Source: an uncultured Pseudomonadota bacterium
GTDB taxonomy: Bacteria; Pseudomonadota; Gammaproteobacteria; Steroidobacterales; Steroidobacteraceae
Direction of reading: 5' to 3'
Assembly (NCBI GenBank): GCA_903862885.1
Contig: CAIOZU010000053.1
Location: forward strand, 124,001-188,000
DNA length: 64,000 nt
The notes beneath the pieces were generated by a model. The model was not told the DNA's origin. It ran no database searches and saw only the letters and a list, made by a program, of their open reading frames with translations. The position numbers and the translations under genes were made by a program. Position 1 is the first letter of the stretch. Each line of letters opens with the position of its first letter. This document shows, piece after piece, positions 8,965 through 22,871 of the stretch.

Positions 8965-9723
8965 TTAAGGCGCAGGCTTTCGCTTCGCGGTCACGGCCTG
9001 CAACATGGCGCGCGCCTCAGGCGCCATCCACGCCTCCACTAAGGCATCGAGCGCCGCACCGTCCATCGCCTCGGCTGCCTTGATCATGTCCTTTCGTAGC
9101 AAACGCCTGGTCATCGCGAAGGCCTGAGGCGGCGCAGCCAGACAGCCCTCTAACCACGTGCACGCCGTTGCGTGCAGCGATTCGGGATCCGCCAACTCAT
9201 CCACCAGACCACAGGCAAAAGCATCCGCAGGCGACAGCAACGCACCACTGAGCAACAAATGCCCGGCTTTGCGCTCACCGACACAACGACTGAGCAGTGT
9301 CGCGATAAACGCACCCGGGAAAAGTCCCACCTGCACCTCATTAAGGCCAATGCGTCCGGCGCCGCGCGCCATCACCCGCCAATCACAACACAACGCCAAC
9401 ACCGCGCCACCGGCCGGACTCGCTCCATTCAGGGCAGCGACCACCGGAATCGGAGACCTCACCAGCACCTGAAGACAGCCAAAAAAGGTACCGAGAAAAG
9501 CGCGCAGGCCCACCGCATCCAAACTCAAGACGTGGCGCACATCGAGACCGGCCGTGAACAGCATCCCGGCGCCACTCAACATCAGCCCACGCGCGCCCTC
9601 ACCCGGCGCGGCTTGCAACGCATCGCTTAAGGCCACTAATACCTCGTGATTCAAGGCATTCACCGGTGGCCGGTCAATGGTTAGAGTGCGAATCCCATCG
9701 CGATCAGTCACGTGAATCATCAT
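8965..9723 (-). CDS. Enoyl-CoA hydratase/isomerase family protein, delta3-delta2-enoyl-CoA isomerase-like
   Basis: A crotonase-fold enzyme acting on fatty acyl-CoA. The oxyanion-hole region NGASPAGGAVLALCCDWRVM followed by IGLNEVQVGLFPG resembles the mitochondrial-type delta3-delta2-enoyl-CoA isomerase (PAGG...CCDxR...GLNE) more than a true hydratase, so a role in unsaturated fatty acid beta-oxidation is likely. The start at 9723 (MMIHVTDRDG) overlaps the truD end by 20 bp; the frame is open to 9741. No other fatty-acid degradation gene is nearby, and the gene sits between truD and surE, which are usually close neighbours. Confidence 0.8.
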   Translation of the reverse strand: MMIHVTDRDGIRTLTIDRPPVNALNHEVLVALSDALQAAPGEGARGLMLSGAGMLFTAGLDVRHVLSLDAVGLRAFLGTFFGCLQVLVRSPIPVVAALNGASPAGGAVLALCCDWRVMARGAGRIGLNEVQVGLFPGAFIATLLSRCVGERKAGHLLLSGALLSPADAFACGLVDELADPESLHATACTWLEGCLAAPPQAFAMTRRLLRKDMIKAAEAMDGAALDALVEAWMAPEARAMLQAVTAKRKPAP

Positions 9724-10735
9724 GTCCCTCACTGGTTGCATCCGCCGTCAACACTAATTCTCGGACCACCATGGTGGCATACGCACCGGGCGGTAATACA
9801 AAGCACAATTCTAGGGCATCGTCTAGCCAGGTGGCTGAAAACTCACGCGGCACGACTCGCAACGGGCGCCGCGCCGCGTCAACCCGCAAACCCTCTAAGA
9901 CCGCAGGTAAAGGATCAAAGGCCGCGAACACCGCATCCTCTAACGCGCGACTGATCCCAATGGATTCCGCACGCGCACCCGCCAACGGGCCCGTTGGATG
10001 AATATCTAAAGCGGCCAACCGGGCGATCAAGGTGTCGTCAATGGTATCCGCCACAAACCAGCTCCCGCGACCATCCAGATTCACCAACTCACCCGCCACC
10101 AGCTGATTCCAGGTACCTTGGCGCACGCGCGCCGCCAACAGGGCATTAAAGAGCAACGAACGGGCCGCAGACAATACAAAACCCCGTGCCTCACGGCCCG
10201 CCGGTAAGGCGCCGCCCGCCATCAGCCGCTGCACCGCCCACAAGTTGGCACCCTCCCGCCCAAAACGCTGCACCCCAAAATAATTGGGGACACCTGAGAG
10301 CGGCAGGGTATCTAAGCGCTCACGCAAATCGCTCGTCGCACCCGCCAACTCAGTGAGGCGTATCCGAAAATGATTGCCCTGTAAGGCCCCACGCCGCAGC
10401 TTCTTGGAATGCGCCTGCGCGCCAATCACCCGAAAGCCATCTCCTTCTTGATGCAGCCAGTCGGACACGCTGCGTGTGGCGGGCACCGTAAACCATTGTG
10501 TGGCAACGGCCATACGATCCTTAAGGCCGGCAAAACCCACATCCCGCGCTGCGACGCCCGCGACAGCCGCGAGCTTTCGCGCTACACCGAGTGTGTCACG
10601 GGCGCGCTTCTCGACTTCTAAAAGCACATGCGCGGCACCGCCATCGGCGACAAAGCCTAAGCGTTCCGAGACCACGAAGTCTTCCGGGACCTTTTTCAGG
10701 CACGCCTGAACGGTCGGTGTAGCGAACGCGCGCAT
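9704..10735 (-). CDS. truD: tRNA pseudouridine synthase D
   Basis: Makes pseudouridine at position 13 of tRNA-Glu. The 343-residue product has the family opening PEDFVVSERLGF, the catalytic-region motif GFAGLKDRMAVATQWF with its Asp, and GVPNYFGVQRFGREGANL, all diagnostic of TruD. The only conventional start is the ATG at 10735. In-frame codons upstream back to the ispF stop encode a further plausible TruD N-terminus (NALPTEW...), but the only candidate start there is a CTG at 10780 overlapping the ispF TGA. It follows ispF closely. Confidence 0.94.
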   Translation of the reverse strand: MRAFATPTVQACLKKVPEDFVVSERLGFVADGGAAHVLLEVEKRARDTLGVARKLAAVAGVAARDVGFAGLKDRMAVATQWFTVPATRSVSDWLHQEGDGFRVIGAQAHSKKLRRGALQGNHFRIRLTELAGATSDLRERLDTLPLSGVPNYFGVQRFGREGANLWAVQRLMAGGALPAGREARGFVLSAARSLLFNALLAARVRQGTWNQLVAGELVNLDGRGSWFVADTIDDTLIARLAALDIHPTGPLAGARAESIGISRALEDAVFAAFDPLPAVLEGLRVDAARRPLRVVPREFSATWLDDALELCFVLPPGAYATMVVRELVLTADATSEGHDDSRD

Positions 10736-10776
10736 CGGCGCGAGCGCACTCTCAAGCCACTCCGTTGGCAGCGCGT

Positions 10777-11262
10777 TCAGGCTCTGCGCTCTAGCAGCAC
10801 CGCAGCCTGAGCGGCGAGCCCCTCACCCCGCCCGATAAACCCTAAGCGCTCGGTGGTGGTCGCCTTGATATTCACGCGCTCAAGCGCAACACCCAACAGC
10901 CGCGCCACACTCTCGCGAATAGCCACCCGGTGTGCGGCTAAGCGCGGCCGCTCAGCCAACAGGGTGAGATCGGCATTCACCACGCCATAACCCGCCGCTT
11001 GGACGCGCTCCATCGTCGCGGTCAACAACAGCGCACTGGCGACGCCTTTGAGCGTCTCGTCGCTGTCTGGAAAATGTTCACCGATATCCCCTAAGCCGGC
11101 AGCCCCCAACAGCGCATCACACAAGGCGTGCAACAACACATCCCCATCGGAATGCGCCACCACCCCATGGGTGTGCGCGACACGACAGCCGCCCAACCAC
11201 ACATGATCGCCCACACCAAAGGCATGGACGTCAAAACCAAAGCCGATGCGAAGATCCGTCAT
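10777..11262 (-). CDS. ispF: 2-C-methyl-D-erythritol 2,4-cyclodiphosphate synthase
   Basis: Catalyses the fifth step of the MEP isoprenoid pathway, cyclising CDP-methylerythritol phosphate with release of CMP. The 161-residue product has the metal ligands in [10 protein letters not shown] (Asp and His), [20 protein letters not shown] and [11 protein letters not shown], and the C-terminal [15 protein letters not shown]. Its start overlaps the ispD stop by 4 bp, so the two successive pathway enzymes are likely co-translated. The later enzyme Dxr is encoded elsewhere in this window (30.8 kb). Confidence 0.97.
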   Translation of the reverse strand: MTDLRIGFGFDVHAFGVGDHVWLGGCRVAHTHGVVAHSDGDVLLHALCDALLGAAGLGDIGEHFPDSDETLKGVASALLLTATMERVQAAGYGVVNADLTLLAERPRLAAHRVAIRESVARLLGVALERVNIKATTTERLGFIGRGEGLAAQAAVLLERRA

Positions 11263-11987
11263 CGCGACCTCCCCCGTAAAATCTGTAAAGCCACGGCGAC
11301 ATCAGCGCTTTCTGTGATCTTCATATTATCTGCCTCACCCGCGACCAACAGCGGGAATGCCCCGCTCGCTTCCATGGCGCTGGCCTCATCGGTCGCCTCA
11401 GGACAATGTGTCAGCGCCTCAGTGAGCGCGTCCAGACGAAAAGCCTGCGGCGTCAACGCACGCCAGATCCCATCGCGTGGCACAGTGGCCTCAACCACCC
11501 CCGTTGGATTCGCTCGCTTTAAAGTGTCGTTGACTCGCACGGCCAGCAGCGCCCCCGCAGGATGGCGGCTCAGCGCTGCTTTGAGCCGATCGATGTCTGC
11601 GCGGCGCACACAGGGGCGTGCCGCATCGTGGACCCACACCCACGCGTCCCGCGACGCGACCCGTTGCCTCACATCCTGCAAGCCTTTCAACACTGACTCG
11701 CGGCGCGTGCCACCGCCTAGGGTGTGAAACACCTTAGGGTGGGTCGCCACGGGCAGCGCATGAAAGTAACGGTCCTGTGCTTGCAAGGCCACGACGATGC
11801 CCTCACAGTCGTCATCAGCAATAAACGGATCGAGCGCGTGCTCCATGACCGAACGACCGGCCAGAGCAATGTATTGTTTGGGCACTGCCTGATCGCCCGC
11901 TTGCATGCGGGTGCCCGCACCGGCGGCCGGCATCACCAGCCAATAGGCGAGTGACGGCAGCCGGCTCGCCTCATCCTCACGGGTCAT
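11259..11987 (-). CDS. ispD: 2-C-methyl-D-erythritol 4-phosphate cytidylyltransferase
   Basis: Transfers CMP from CTP to methylerythritol phosphate in the MEP pathway. From the chosen ATG at 11987 the product has 242 residues, with the nucleotide-binding [10 protein letters not shown] near the N-terminus and [11 protein letters not shown] and [10 protein letters not shown]-like ([12 protein letters not shown]) signatures. The frame is open to 12089, but that longer N-terminus is Arg-rich, lies inside ftsB and is atypical. The chosen start overlaps ftsB by 11 bp, continuing the ftsB-ispD-ispF order. Confidence 0.96.
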   Translation of the reverse strand: MTREDEASRLPSLAYWLVMPAAGAGTRMQAGDQAVPKQYIALAGRSVMEHALDPFIADDDCEGIVVALQAQDRYFHALPVATHPKVFHTLGGGTRRESVLKGLQDVRQRVASRDAWVWVHDAARPCVRRADIDRLKAALSRHPAGALLAVRVNDTLKRANPTGVVEATVPRDGIWRALTPQAFRLDALTEALTHCPEATDEASAMEASGAFPLLVAGEADNMKITESADVAVALQILRGRSR

Positions 11988-12321
11988 GCTGGGCCGCAAC
12001 ACCTTCTGCAGGAGCCGGTGCGGGCGCCGGGGTCGGCAGACCCGGTGGTGGCGCATCCACCACCTGGAAAAACGTCTCGCTGGCCCCAATCATGCCCAGA
12101 TCGTTGCGCGCTCGCTCCTCCAACGCCGCGGTACCTTCTTTGAGATCTTTCACTTCCGCCGCCAACTGGTCATTACGACGCAGGAGGCCTTGGTTTTCAC
12201 TGGTCTGGGTGGCCACCGCTTTCTTTAACACCATCACTGAGCGGACACCCCCATCGGACACCCACAGTCGATACTGGAGTATCGCGACCACCATCAATAG
12301 CGCTGCAGCGAACAGTTTCAT
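11977..12321 (-). CDS. ftsB: Cell division protein FtsB
   Basis: A small bitopic inner-membrane protein of the FtsQLB division complex. The 114-residue product has one N-terminal membrane segment (about residues 3-22), the family feature YRLWVSDGG just outside it, then a coiled coil (about residues 35-75, with LLRRNDQLAAEVKDLKEG and ALEERARNDLGMI). A Pro/Ala-rich tail follows. Its position between eno and ispD is the standard gammaproteobacterial location. The 48-bp gap from eno shows no terminator. Confidence 0.95.
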   Translation of the reverse strand: MKLFAAALLMVVAILQYRLWVSDGGVRSVMVLKKAVATQTSENQGLLRRNDQLAAEVKDLKEGTAALEERARNDLGMIGASETFFQVVDAPPPGLPTPAPAPAPAEGVAAQHDP

Positions 12322-12369
12322 AGGCTCAATAACCTAGCACGATCCATTGAAACACACATCCGCATCGAC

Positions 12370-16225
<3,856 letters not shown>

Positions 16226-16243
16226 GTGCGACGGGAGATCAGT

Positions 16244-17626
16244 CTAGCGGAAAGCGATCGCCGTCTCAATCGAGGAAACACCGAAAAGCACACTCGGTGG
16301 GTTCAGCCACACGATCCGAAGCCCCGTCTCCTCAAGCACCGCGGCAGCACTGGCCGCCCACCAGACGGCAGCGGGGGTGATCACCCCAAGCAGTTGCTCC
16401 TCGTGGTAGCACAGCACCGCCCGCGTCCGAGTCCATGGCGGAATACCCGCCTCGCGCAACCAATCCTTAAGCGGCCGAGTGGGCCCGCCGTGGACCCGAC
16501 ATAGGCGCTCGCCACCCTGCCGTCGTCGCAGCGTCAGCGGCCCCATAGCGGGCGTCCGTAGGGTGATCTCCAGTGCGCCAAGGCCACCTAAGTCCACGCG
16601 ACCCGCCGTGAGCGCCACCCCGTGCACCCACGGCAACTCCGGCAAGGGCGCGCTGGCATATAAGCCGCCCGCATAGCGACGCACCTCGACCCCAGGCCAT
16701 CGCACCCACGGTGTGCCATCGACTCGGGCCGCCAACACGCAGCGCTCCATCGCCAACAAACTGGCGGTGGGTGGCACACCCAATCCCTTGACGCGCAGCC
16801 AATAGCGAATGAGCTCGCGACGCGCCTCGGACGATAGGGCCTGCAAGGCGCTGATGGCCAAGACGCCAGCCCGCTCCGCCTCGCCGCAACGCGTCACGGA
16901 GGCCTCATCCAGCAGGCGCTGCGCGGCGGCGGCATGTCCGGCGGAACGACTCAAGGTGCGTGCTGCCTGCGGCCAACGCGCAATAAGCCTTGGCCACACC
17001 GACTGACGCAAGTAAGAGCGATCAAAACGTGGATCCTCATTCATCGGATCCAATCGGTAGGGCAAGCGCTGCGTGCTCGCATAGGCTTTTAAGAGTTGCG
17101 CAGGCACAGCAAGCAACGGTCGCCACAATTGACCCGCACCCAGCGCCGCCACCGCCGGCATAGCCGCAAGGCCAGTCACCCCCGCACCCCGCAACAGTTG
17201 CAGCAACAGCGTTTCCGCCTGATCTTCCTGGTGGTGTGCCATCAGCAGCACCTCACCAGCCACTAAGGCACGCCCTAAGGCCTCATAACGGACCCGTCGG
17301 GCCTCCGCCTCCACACTCAAGCCCGGCGCGTCGGACAACTGCACCCGGATCAGGTCCATCGGCACATGGCACACCAAAGCCACTTGAGCAGCGGCCGCCG
17401 CTAAGGCATCCGATCCTGAGAAACCATGATGAATGTGGAGCGCACGTAAGGCCACCGATGCGAAGCGCTGCGACCATTCCACTGTCGCCGCCAGTAAAGC
17501 CGCCGAGTCCGCGCCACCGGAGAGCGCGATGGCCACGCGAGCCCCCGCGGGGAGCCCGCCGAGTTCGTCCATGTATTTGGACAGTACGCTGCCACCGAAG
17601 CCCTCCGCCGACGAGCCCGGACACAT
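16244..17626 (-). CDS. tilS: tRNA(Ile)-lysidine synthetase
   Basis: Converts the wobble cytidine of the tRNA-Ile CAU anticodon to lysidine, switching it from Met to Ile decoding; the activity is essential. The 460-residue product has the PP-loop SGGADSAALLAA near residue 36, the HHQEDQAETLLLQLLRGAG motif, and RRRQGGERL with a C-terminal TilS domain. The start at 17626 has only a weak ribosome-binding site, and a downstream in-frame ATG (MDELGGLP) is possible. The gene follows accA by 15 bp. Confidence 0.95.
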   Translation of the reverse strand: MCPGSSAEGFGGSVLSKYMDELGGLPAGARVAIALSGGADSAALLAATVEWSQRFASVALRALHIHHGFSGSDALAAAAAQVALVCHVPMDLIRVQLSDAPGLSVEAEARRVRYEALGRALVAGEVLLMAHHQEDQAETLLLQLLRGAGVTGLAAMPAVAALGAGQLWRPLLAVPAQLLKAYASTQRLPYRLDPMNEDPRFDRSYLRQSVWPRLIARWPQAARTLSRSAGHAAAAQRLLDEASVTRCGEAERAGVLAISALQALSSEARRELIRYWLRVKGLGVPPTASLLAMERCVLAARVDGTPWVRWPGVEVRRYAGGLYASAPLPELPWVHGVALTAGRVDLGGLGALEITLRTPAMGPLTLRRRQGGERLCRVHGGPTRPLKDWLREAGIPPWTRTRAVLCYHEEQLLGVITPAAVWWAASAAAVLEETGLRIVWLNPPSVLFGVSSIETAIAFR

Positions 17627-17641
17627 AATCCGGAGGCCCGC

Positions 17642-18601
17642 TTAGGCGACGCGAAACGAGCCGAAGGACTCGAGCCGAGCGGCTCGTGTCTCAATGAGCT
17701 GTTCCACCGATTGGCCAGAGACCGCAGTCAACGCCGCCACCAGTGCCGTCTTCAGGGACTCCGCGGTCACCGCCACGTCGCGATGCGCGCCGCCTAACGG
17801 CTCAGGCACCACCACATCCAGAAGCCCCTGTGCCTGCAGCCGATCGACCGTCAGACCCATTGCGTCGGCGGCCAACTGTTTCTTATCGGCGCTCTTCCAT
17901 AAAATAGAGGCGCACCCTTCCGGTGAAATCACCGAATAGACGGCGTACTGGAGCATCAACAAACGGTCACACACGCCGATCGCTAACGCACCCCCCGAGC
18001 CCCCTTCGCCGATCACACAACTGATGATCGGCACTTTCAGGGTGGCCATCTCAAAGAGATTGCGAGCGATCGCCTCGCTTTGATTGCGCTCTTCTGACTC
18101 AATGCCCGGATAGGCACCGGGCGTATCAATTAAGGTCACCACCGGCAATCCAAAACGCTCCGCCAAGCGCATCAGGCGTAACGCCTTCCGATAGCCCTCT
18201 GGGCGCGGCATGCCATAGTTACGACGCACGCGCTCTTTGGTGTCGCGACCTTTCTGATGGCCAATCAGCATGATCGGACGACCCTCTAACCGGGCGAGTC
18301 CACCGACGATCGCCGCATCATCGGCATACATACGATCGCCATGTAACTCTTCAAAATCAGTAAAAATAAGCGGCAAATAATCGAGCGTATAGGGACGTTG
18401 CGGATGGCGCGCCAGTTGCGTGACTTGCCAGGCATTCAGGCTTTGAAAAATGCTGCGCGTTAACGCCCGGCTCTTCGCTTGCAGGCGACTGATCTCTTGG
18501 GCGACATTGATTTCTTTATCGGCATCCAGCAGCCGCAGTTCAGAAATTTTTGCTTCTAGCTCAGCAATGGGCTGCTCAAAATCTAAAAAATTAAGGTTCA
18601 T
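17642..18601 (-). CDS. accA: Acetyl-CoA carboxylase carboxyltransferase subunit alpha
   Basis: The alpha subunit of the carboxyltransferase half of acetyl-CoA carboxylase, which makes malonyl-CoA for fatty acid synthesis. The 319-residue product opens [12 protein letters not shown], as in E. coli. It has the signatures [46 protein letters not shown] and [11 protein letters not shown]. The dnaE-accA order is standard. The 60-bp gap to dnaE contains no clear terminator. Confidence 0.97.
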   Translation of the reverse strand: MNLNFLDFEQPIAELEAKISELRLLDADKEINVAQEISRLQAKSRALTRSIFQSLNAWQVTQLARHPQRPYTLDYLPLIFTDFEELHGDRMYADDAAIVGGLARLEGRPIMLIGHQKGRDTKERVRRNYGMPRPEGYRKALRLMRLAERFGLPVVTLIDTPGAYPGIESEERNQSEAIARNLFEMATLKVPIISCVIGEGGSGGALAIGVCDRLLMLQYAVYSVISPEGCASILWKSADKKQLAADAMGLTVDRLQAQGLLDVVVPEPLGGAHRDVAVTAESLKTALVAALTAVSGQSVEQLIETRAARLESFGSFRVA

Positions 18602-18661
18602 AGGCTGCCAAGGTTCCAGAGCGGGCCGGTCACGTCAAGGGGCAGAGCCAAAATAGCCCTG

Positions 18662-21600
18662 TCAACCGGTCATTTTTAACGGCAAAGTGGCCACATCCCC
18701 CTGCGCACCCCACGTGGTCAGTGCCTCCTGCTGATCGCGGGGGTGATACACCAAGCGCACGTGCTCCGCGCCAAAGTACCCGATCAGACTGTCTAACATG
18801 GCGCGATTCGGTTTAACCGACCAGTCGGCGCCTAAGTCCAACAGGGCTTGTGCGGCGGCACCTGCGTAGTACACAGACACCCCGGCACGACCGCCCCGTG
18901 CGGGGCGCAAGGCAGACTCCAAGGCACCGAGCACCGTCCCCGACTCAGCCCCCGGCGGCCAGCGCACCAACACCCGGCGCACCTGACCCTCACGCGCCGC
19001 ATCTAAACTCACTAAGCGCTTGGCCTGCAAACGCCACCCCTCAATAAAATTATCCCAGCGCAGTCCCCCCTCGACGAGCAACAGCGCATCTTTCACAATC
19101 AAGTCGCGGTGGGTGCTGAGGATCTCCTCAAACAAAGACACCTCCAAACGACCCGTCGCGTCTTCCAACATGAGCGAGTGGCGATTGCCCCGTCGACGAA
19201 TCTCAGCCACCAAACCCGCCACGGTCAGCGCCCGAGGCGGACTCCACTGACCCTCACCGCCGCTGGGGCGGCCCGCGGTGAGCTCTGCTAAGGTGCCGGG
19301 CGCGAGGTAGCGGCGATCGTGAACAAACTCATCCATCGGATGACCCGTGAGGAACAAGCCGAGCGTTTCTCGCTCACCCGCCAAACGCACTGACGCAGAC
19401 CAATCCGGCAACACCGCCACCGGCCGATCTAACGCGAGCCCAGTCAACGGCGCTGCACCACCAAATAAATCGTTCTGACCTAAGGCCGCTGCCCGCGTGT
19501 GCTGCTCGCCCGCTTGGATCGCCTGCGCCAGCTCGGCCATCAAGGTGGCACGGTTTGGGCCGAGCGCATCAAAGGCGCCGGCTTTCAACAACGCATCGAG
19601 GCAACGCCGATTCACGCGGCTGAGATCGATGCGTGCGGACATATCCCGCAGACTTCGGAAAGGGCCGCCCGTGGTACGCGCCTCGATAATCGCCTCCACC
19701 GCGGCGAGCCCCACGCCTTTAATCGCACCCAAACCATAGCGCAGCGAAATCTGACTGGCGACCGCAAAGCGATATTCTGAGTGGTTTACATCCGGCGGCA
19801 GTACCGCAATGCCGGTTTCTCGACAATCTTCAATGCCGACGACAATTTTATCTGTCTTATCCAAGTCACAGGAAAGCACCGCCGCTAAAAATGCAGCGGG
19901 GTAATGTGCTTTGAGCCACGCGGTCTGGTAGGTCAGCAGCGCATAAGCGGCCGAGTGTGATTTGTTAAAACCATAACCGGCGAATTTTTCCATCAAATCG
20001 AAGATGTGAGTTGCCTGCGCTTCTGGCACCCCATGACCGATAGCCCCTGCGACGAAAATAGCTCGCTGCTCCGCCATCTCCTCGGCTTTTTTCTTACCCA
20101 TAGCGCGGCGCAATAAGTCAGCGCCACCTAAGGTGTAGCCGGCGAGCACCTGGGCGATTTGCATCACTTGCTCTTGATATAAAATGACCCCGTAGGTGGG
20201 ACGTAAGATCGGTTCTAAGGCAGGGTGCAAGTAGTCGATCTTCTGGCCCGCCGGGGCATGCTTACGATCGATGAAGTCATCGACCATCCCAGACTGTAAT
20301 GGGCCTGGCCTAAAGAGCGCCACCAACGCCACGATATCGCCAAAGCGATCCGGTAGCAGACGCCTGATCAAATCGCGCATGCCGCGCGATTCCAACTGAA
20401 AAATTCCTGTGGTCCGGCCTGTTTTTAGCAGAGCGAAAGTCTTTGCGTCTTCTAGGGGCAAGCGACTCATATCCAATGGCTCTTCGCCAGCCACCGCACG
20501 CGCCTCGTTCACAATGCGCACTGCGAGCTCGATAACGGTGAGTGTTCTTAGGCCTAAAAAGTCAAACTTAACGAGGCCCGCCGCTTCCACGTCATCCTTA
20601 TCGAACTGCGTCACGATCGAGGTGCCGCCCTCTTCCACAAAAAGCGGCGCAAAATCCGTGAGCACAGACGGCGCAATCACTACACCACCCGCATGCATAC
20701 CGGCATTGCGCGTAATCCCTTCTAACGCGCGACCCAAATCGATGAGCTCTTTGACATCACCATCGCTCTCATACAGCTTGCGTAATTCATCTTCCTTTTC
20801 CAGCGCTTTATCCAAGGTCATTTCGAGCTCAAAAGGAATGAGCTTCGCAATCCGATCGACAAAACCGTAATTATGGCCGAGCACGCGACCCACATCGCGC
20901 ACGACGGCCTTCGCAGCCATCGTGCCGTAGGTGATGATCTGCGAAACCCGATCACGACCGTACTTAGCCGCTACATAGTCGATGACCCGATCCCGACCTT
21001 CGGTGCAAAAATCTATATCAAAATCCGGCATCGAGATGCGTTCTGGATTTAGAAACCGTTCAAACAGTAGATCGTGCTGCAGAGAATCCAGATCAGTGAT
21101 GCCCAACACATAAGCCACCAGCGAACCGGCACCGGAGCCGCGTCCCGGACCGACCGGCACACCATTCGAGCGCGCCCAGCGAATAAAATCCGCGACAATC
21201 AAAAAGTAACCTTCAAACCCCATGCCACAGATGACATCCAACTCACGTGTCAGACGGGCGTCGTATTCCGTGCGTTCGACTACCCGCAAGGGCTTCTGGC
21301 CTGCCGCCCACGCCGCTTGTTGCGCCACCAGTCGCGTCTCTAGGCCCTCCTTCGCCTGCGCGGCGAGATACGCGGCCGGTGTGGTGCCCTTAGGCACGGG
21401 ATACTCAGGCAAGAACGACTTACCTAGCCGCAACTGCAGCGAGCAGCGCTTGGCAATTTCTAGCGTCTGCTCAAGCAACTCCGGTGCATCCGCAAACAAT
21501 ACGGCCATCTCGTCTGGGGTTTTTAGGTACTGCGCATCCGTATAACGACGAGTACGGGTCGAGTCTGTCAGTAGGCGACCATCATGAATACACACCCGCG

Positions 21601-22243
21601 CCTCATGCGCCTCAAACTCCCCCGGGGTGAGAAAGCGCACATCTTGGGTAGCGACGGCTGGAATCTCCAACTCATGCACCAAGGCCAAAGTGGCAGAAAG
21701 CAATGACTCATCATCGGGCCGACCCAGTCGTTGCACCTCAAGATAATAACGATCACCAAACAAAGCGCGCCATGCGCGCGCGGCACGATGCGCCTCGGCG
21801 ACCCGTCCATTACCTAGGTGGCGCCCCACGTCACCCTCACCCGCGCCCGAGAGAGCAATCAGCCCAGCGACTGTGCCAACATCCAACCACGCTCGCTCAA
21901 GCATCGGCGCGCCGTGACGCTGACCCTCTAAATACGATCGGGACACGAGCTGCGTGAGGTTGTGGTAACCGGTCTGGTTCATGCACAAGAGCGTCAGCCG
22001 AGTGGGCTCAGCGCGCTCACCGGACTCGCGCACCCACACATCCACACCAATAATAGGTTTGACGCCCGCGGCTTGCGCGGCGCGATAAAATTTGACCATC
22101 GCAAATAGATTGCTTTGGTCAGTAACAGCGACGGCTGGCATGCCGGCGGCTGCCGCGGCCGCAACCAACTCGTCCACGCGCACGATGCCATCCACGATGG
22201 AATACTCTGAATGGACGCGCAGATGAACAAAATCAACCATCAC
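18662..22243 (-). CDS. dnaE: DNA polymerase III subunit alpha
   Basis: The replicative polymerase. The 1193-residue product has an N-terminal PHP domain (FVHLRVHSEYSIVDG), the polymerase catalytic aspartates in SMPDFDIDFC, the palm/fingers region PVGPGRGSGAGSLVAY, a helix-hairpin-helix region (AIKGVGLAAVEAI) and a C-terminal OB-fold (LTVAGLVAEIRRRGNRHSLMLEDATGRLEV). It is slightly longer than the E. coli protein, mainly in the C-terminal third. The start overlaps the end of rnhB by 11 bp, consistent with co-transcription. Confidence 0.98.
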   Translation of the reverse strand: MMVDFVHLRVHSEYSIVDGIVRVDELVAAAAAAGMPAVAVTDQSNLFAMVKFYRAAQAAGVKPIIGVDVWVRESGERAEPTRLTLLCMNQTGYHNLTQLVSRSYLEGQRHGAPMLERAWLDVGTVAGLIALSGAGEGDVGRHLGNGRVAEAHRAARAWRALFGDRYYLEVQRLGRPDDESLLSATLALVHELEIPAVATQDVRFLTPGEFEAHEARVCIHDGRLLTDSTRTRRYTDAQYLKTPDEMAVLFADAPELLEQTLEIAKRCSLQLRLGKSFLPEYPVPKGTTPAAYLAAQAKEGLETRLVAQQAAWAAGQKPLRVVERTEYDARLTRELDVICGMGFEGYFLIVADFIRWARSNGVPVGPGRGSGAGSLVAYVLGITDLDSLQHDLLFERFLNPERISMPDFDIDFCTEGRDRVIDYVAAKYGRDRVSQIITYGTMAAKAVVRDVGRVLGHNYGFVDRIAKLIPFELEMTLDKALEKEDELRKLYESDGDVKELIDLGRALEGITRNAGMHAGGVVIAPSVLTDFAPLFVEEGGTSIVTQFDKDDVEAAGLVKFDFLGLRTLTVIELAVRIVNEARAVAGEEPLDMSRLPLEDAKTFALLKTGRTTGIFQLESRGMRDLIRRLLPDRFGDIVALVALFRPGPLQSGMVDDFIDRKHAPAGQKIDYLHPALEPILRPTYGVILYQEQVMQIAQVLAGYTLGGADLLRRAMGKKKAEEMAEQRAIFVAGAIGHGVPEAQATHIFDLMEKFAGYGFNKSHSAAYALLTYQTAWLKAHYPAAFLAAVLSCDLDKTDKIVVGIEDCRETGIAVLPPDVNHSEYRFAVASQISLRYGLGAIKGVGLAAVEAIIEARTTGGPFRSLRDMSARIDLSRVNRRCLDALLKAGAFDALGPNRATLMAELAQAIQAGEQHTRAAALGQNDLFGGAAPLTGLALDRPVAVLPDWSASVRLAGERETLGLFLTGHPMDEFVHDRRYLAPGTLAELTAGRPSGGEGQWSPPRALTVAGLVAEIRRRGNRHSLMLEDATGRLEVSLFEEILSTHRDLIVKDALLLVEGGLRWDNFIEGWRLQAKRLVSLDAAREGQVRRVLVRWPPGAESGTVLGALESALRPARGGRAGVSVYYAGAAAQALLDLGADWSVKPNRAMLDSLIGYFGAEHVRLVYHPRDQQEALTTWGAQGDVATLPLKMTG

Positions 22244-22871
22244 TCACACCAACCCCTTGTGGACCAGACGCCAGACTCGATCTTACCGGTTGGAAGGACC
22301 GGCGATGTAACTGACAGGCGCCCAATCGGCGCAGTGCCGCCACATGGGCCGCCGTCCCATAGCCTTTATGCTGAGCAAAGCCATACCCGGGGTAGCGCCG
22401 CTCGGCCTGCTGCATGTACCGATCACGCCAGGTTTTAGCCAAAATCGAAGCCGCGGCGATCGCCGCCTCGCGCCCGTCGCCCCCGATCACCGTCACCATG
22501 GGCACACAGCGCCCCATAAATACGCCCGTCAAGGCCGGCGCCCGATTACCATCCACCTGAATCAAGGTCGGCACACTGGCGAGACCAAGCAGCGCGCGGC
22601 GCATGGCCAATAGCGTCGCTTCCAGAATATTAAGGGCGTCGATCTCAGCCGCCTCCGCCCAACCGAGCCCATAAGCCACGGCCCGGTCGATCACCTGTGC
22701 CGCGAGCGCTGTGCGCATCGCCTCTGGCACTTTCTTCGAGTCATCGAGGCCAACGAGAGTGCCGGTGAGCGGCAAAATCACAGCGGCGGCGACCACAGGC
22801 CCGGCGAGCGGCCCGCGACCTACCTCATCCACACCGGCGATGCCTGCCGTACTCGGCCAAGCGACCCTCAT
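22233..22871 (-). CDS. rnhB: Ribonuclease HII
   Basis: Cleaves RNA in RNA-DNA hybrids and at single misincorporated ribonucleotides. The 212-residue product has the catalytic-site motif GVDEVGRGPLAGPV, the second acidic segment LDDSKKVPEAMR, and IQVDGNRAP, with later AIAAASILAKTWRD, all typical of RNase HII. It overlaps lpxB by 4 bp at its start and dnaE by 11 bp at its end, in the conserved lpxB-rnhB-dnaE order. Confidence 0.97.
   Translation of the reverse strand: MRVAWPSTAGIAGVDEVGRGPLAGPVVAAAVILPLTGTLVGLDDSKKVPEAMRTALAAQVIDRAVAYGLGWAEAAEIDALNILEATLLAMRRALLGLASVPTLIQVDGNRAPALTGVFMGRCVPMVTVIGGDGREAAIAAASILAKTWRDRYMQQAERRYPGYGFAQHKGYGTAAHVAALRRLGACQLHRRSFQPVRSSLASGPQGVGVSDG

Noticed and set aside
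11128-11727. Rightward 199-codon open frame opposite ispD/ispF
   Set aside because: Antisense to two well-supported genes; Ser/Ala/Arg-rich translation without any family motif.
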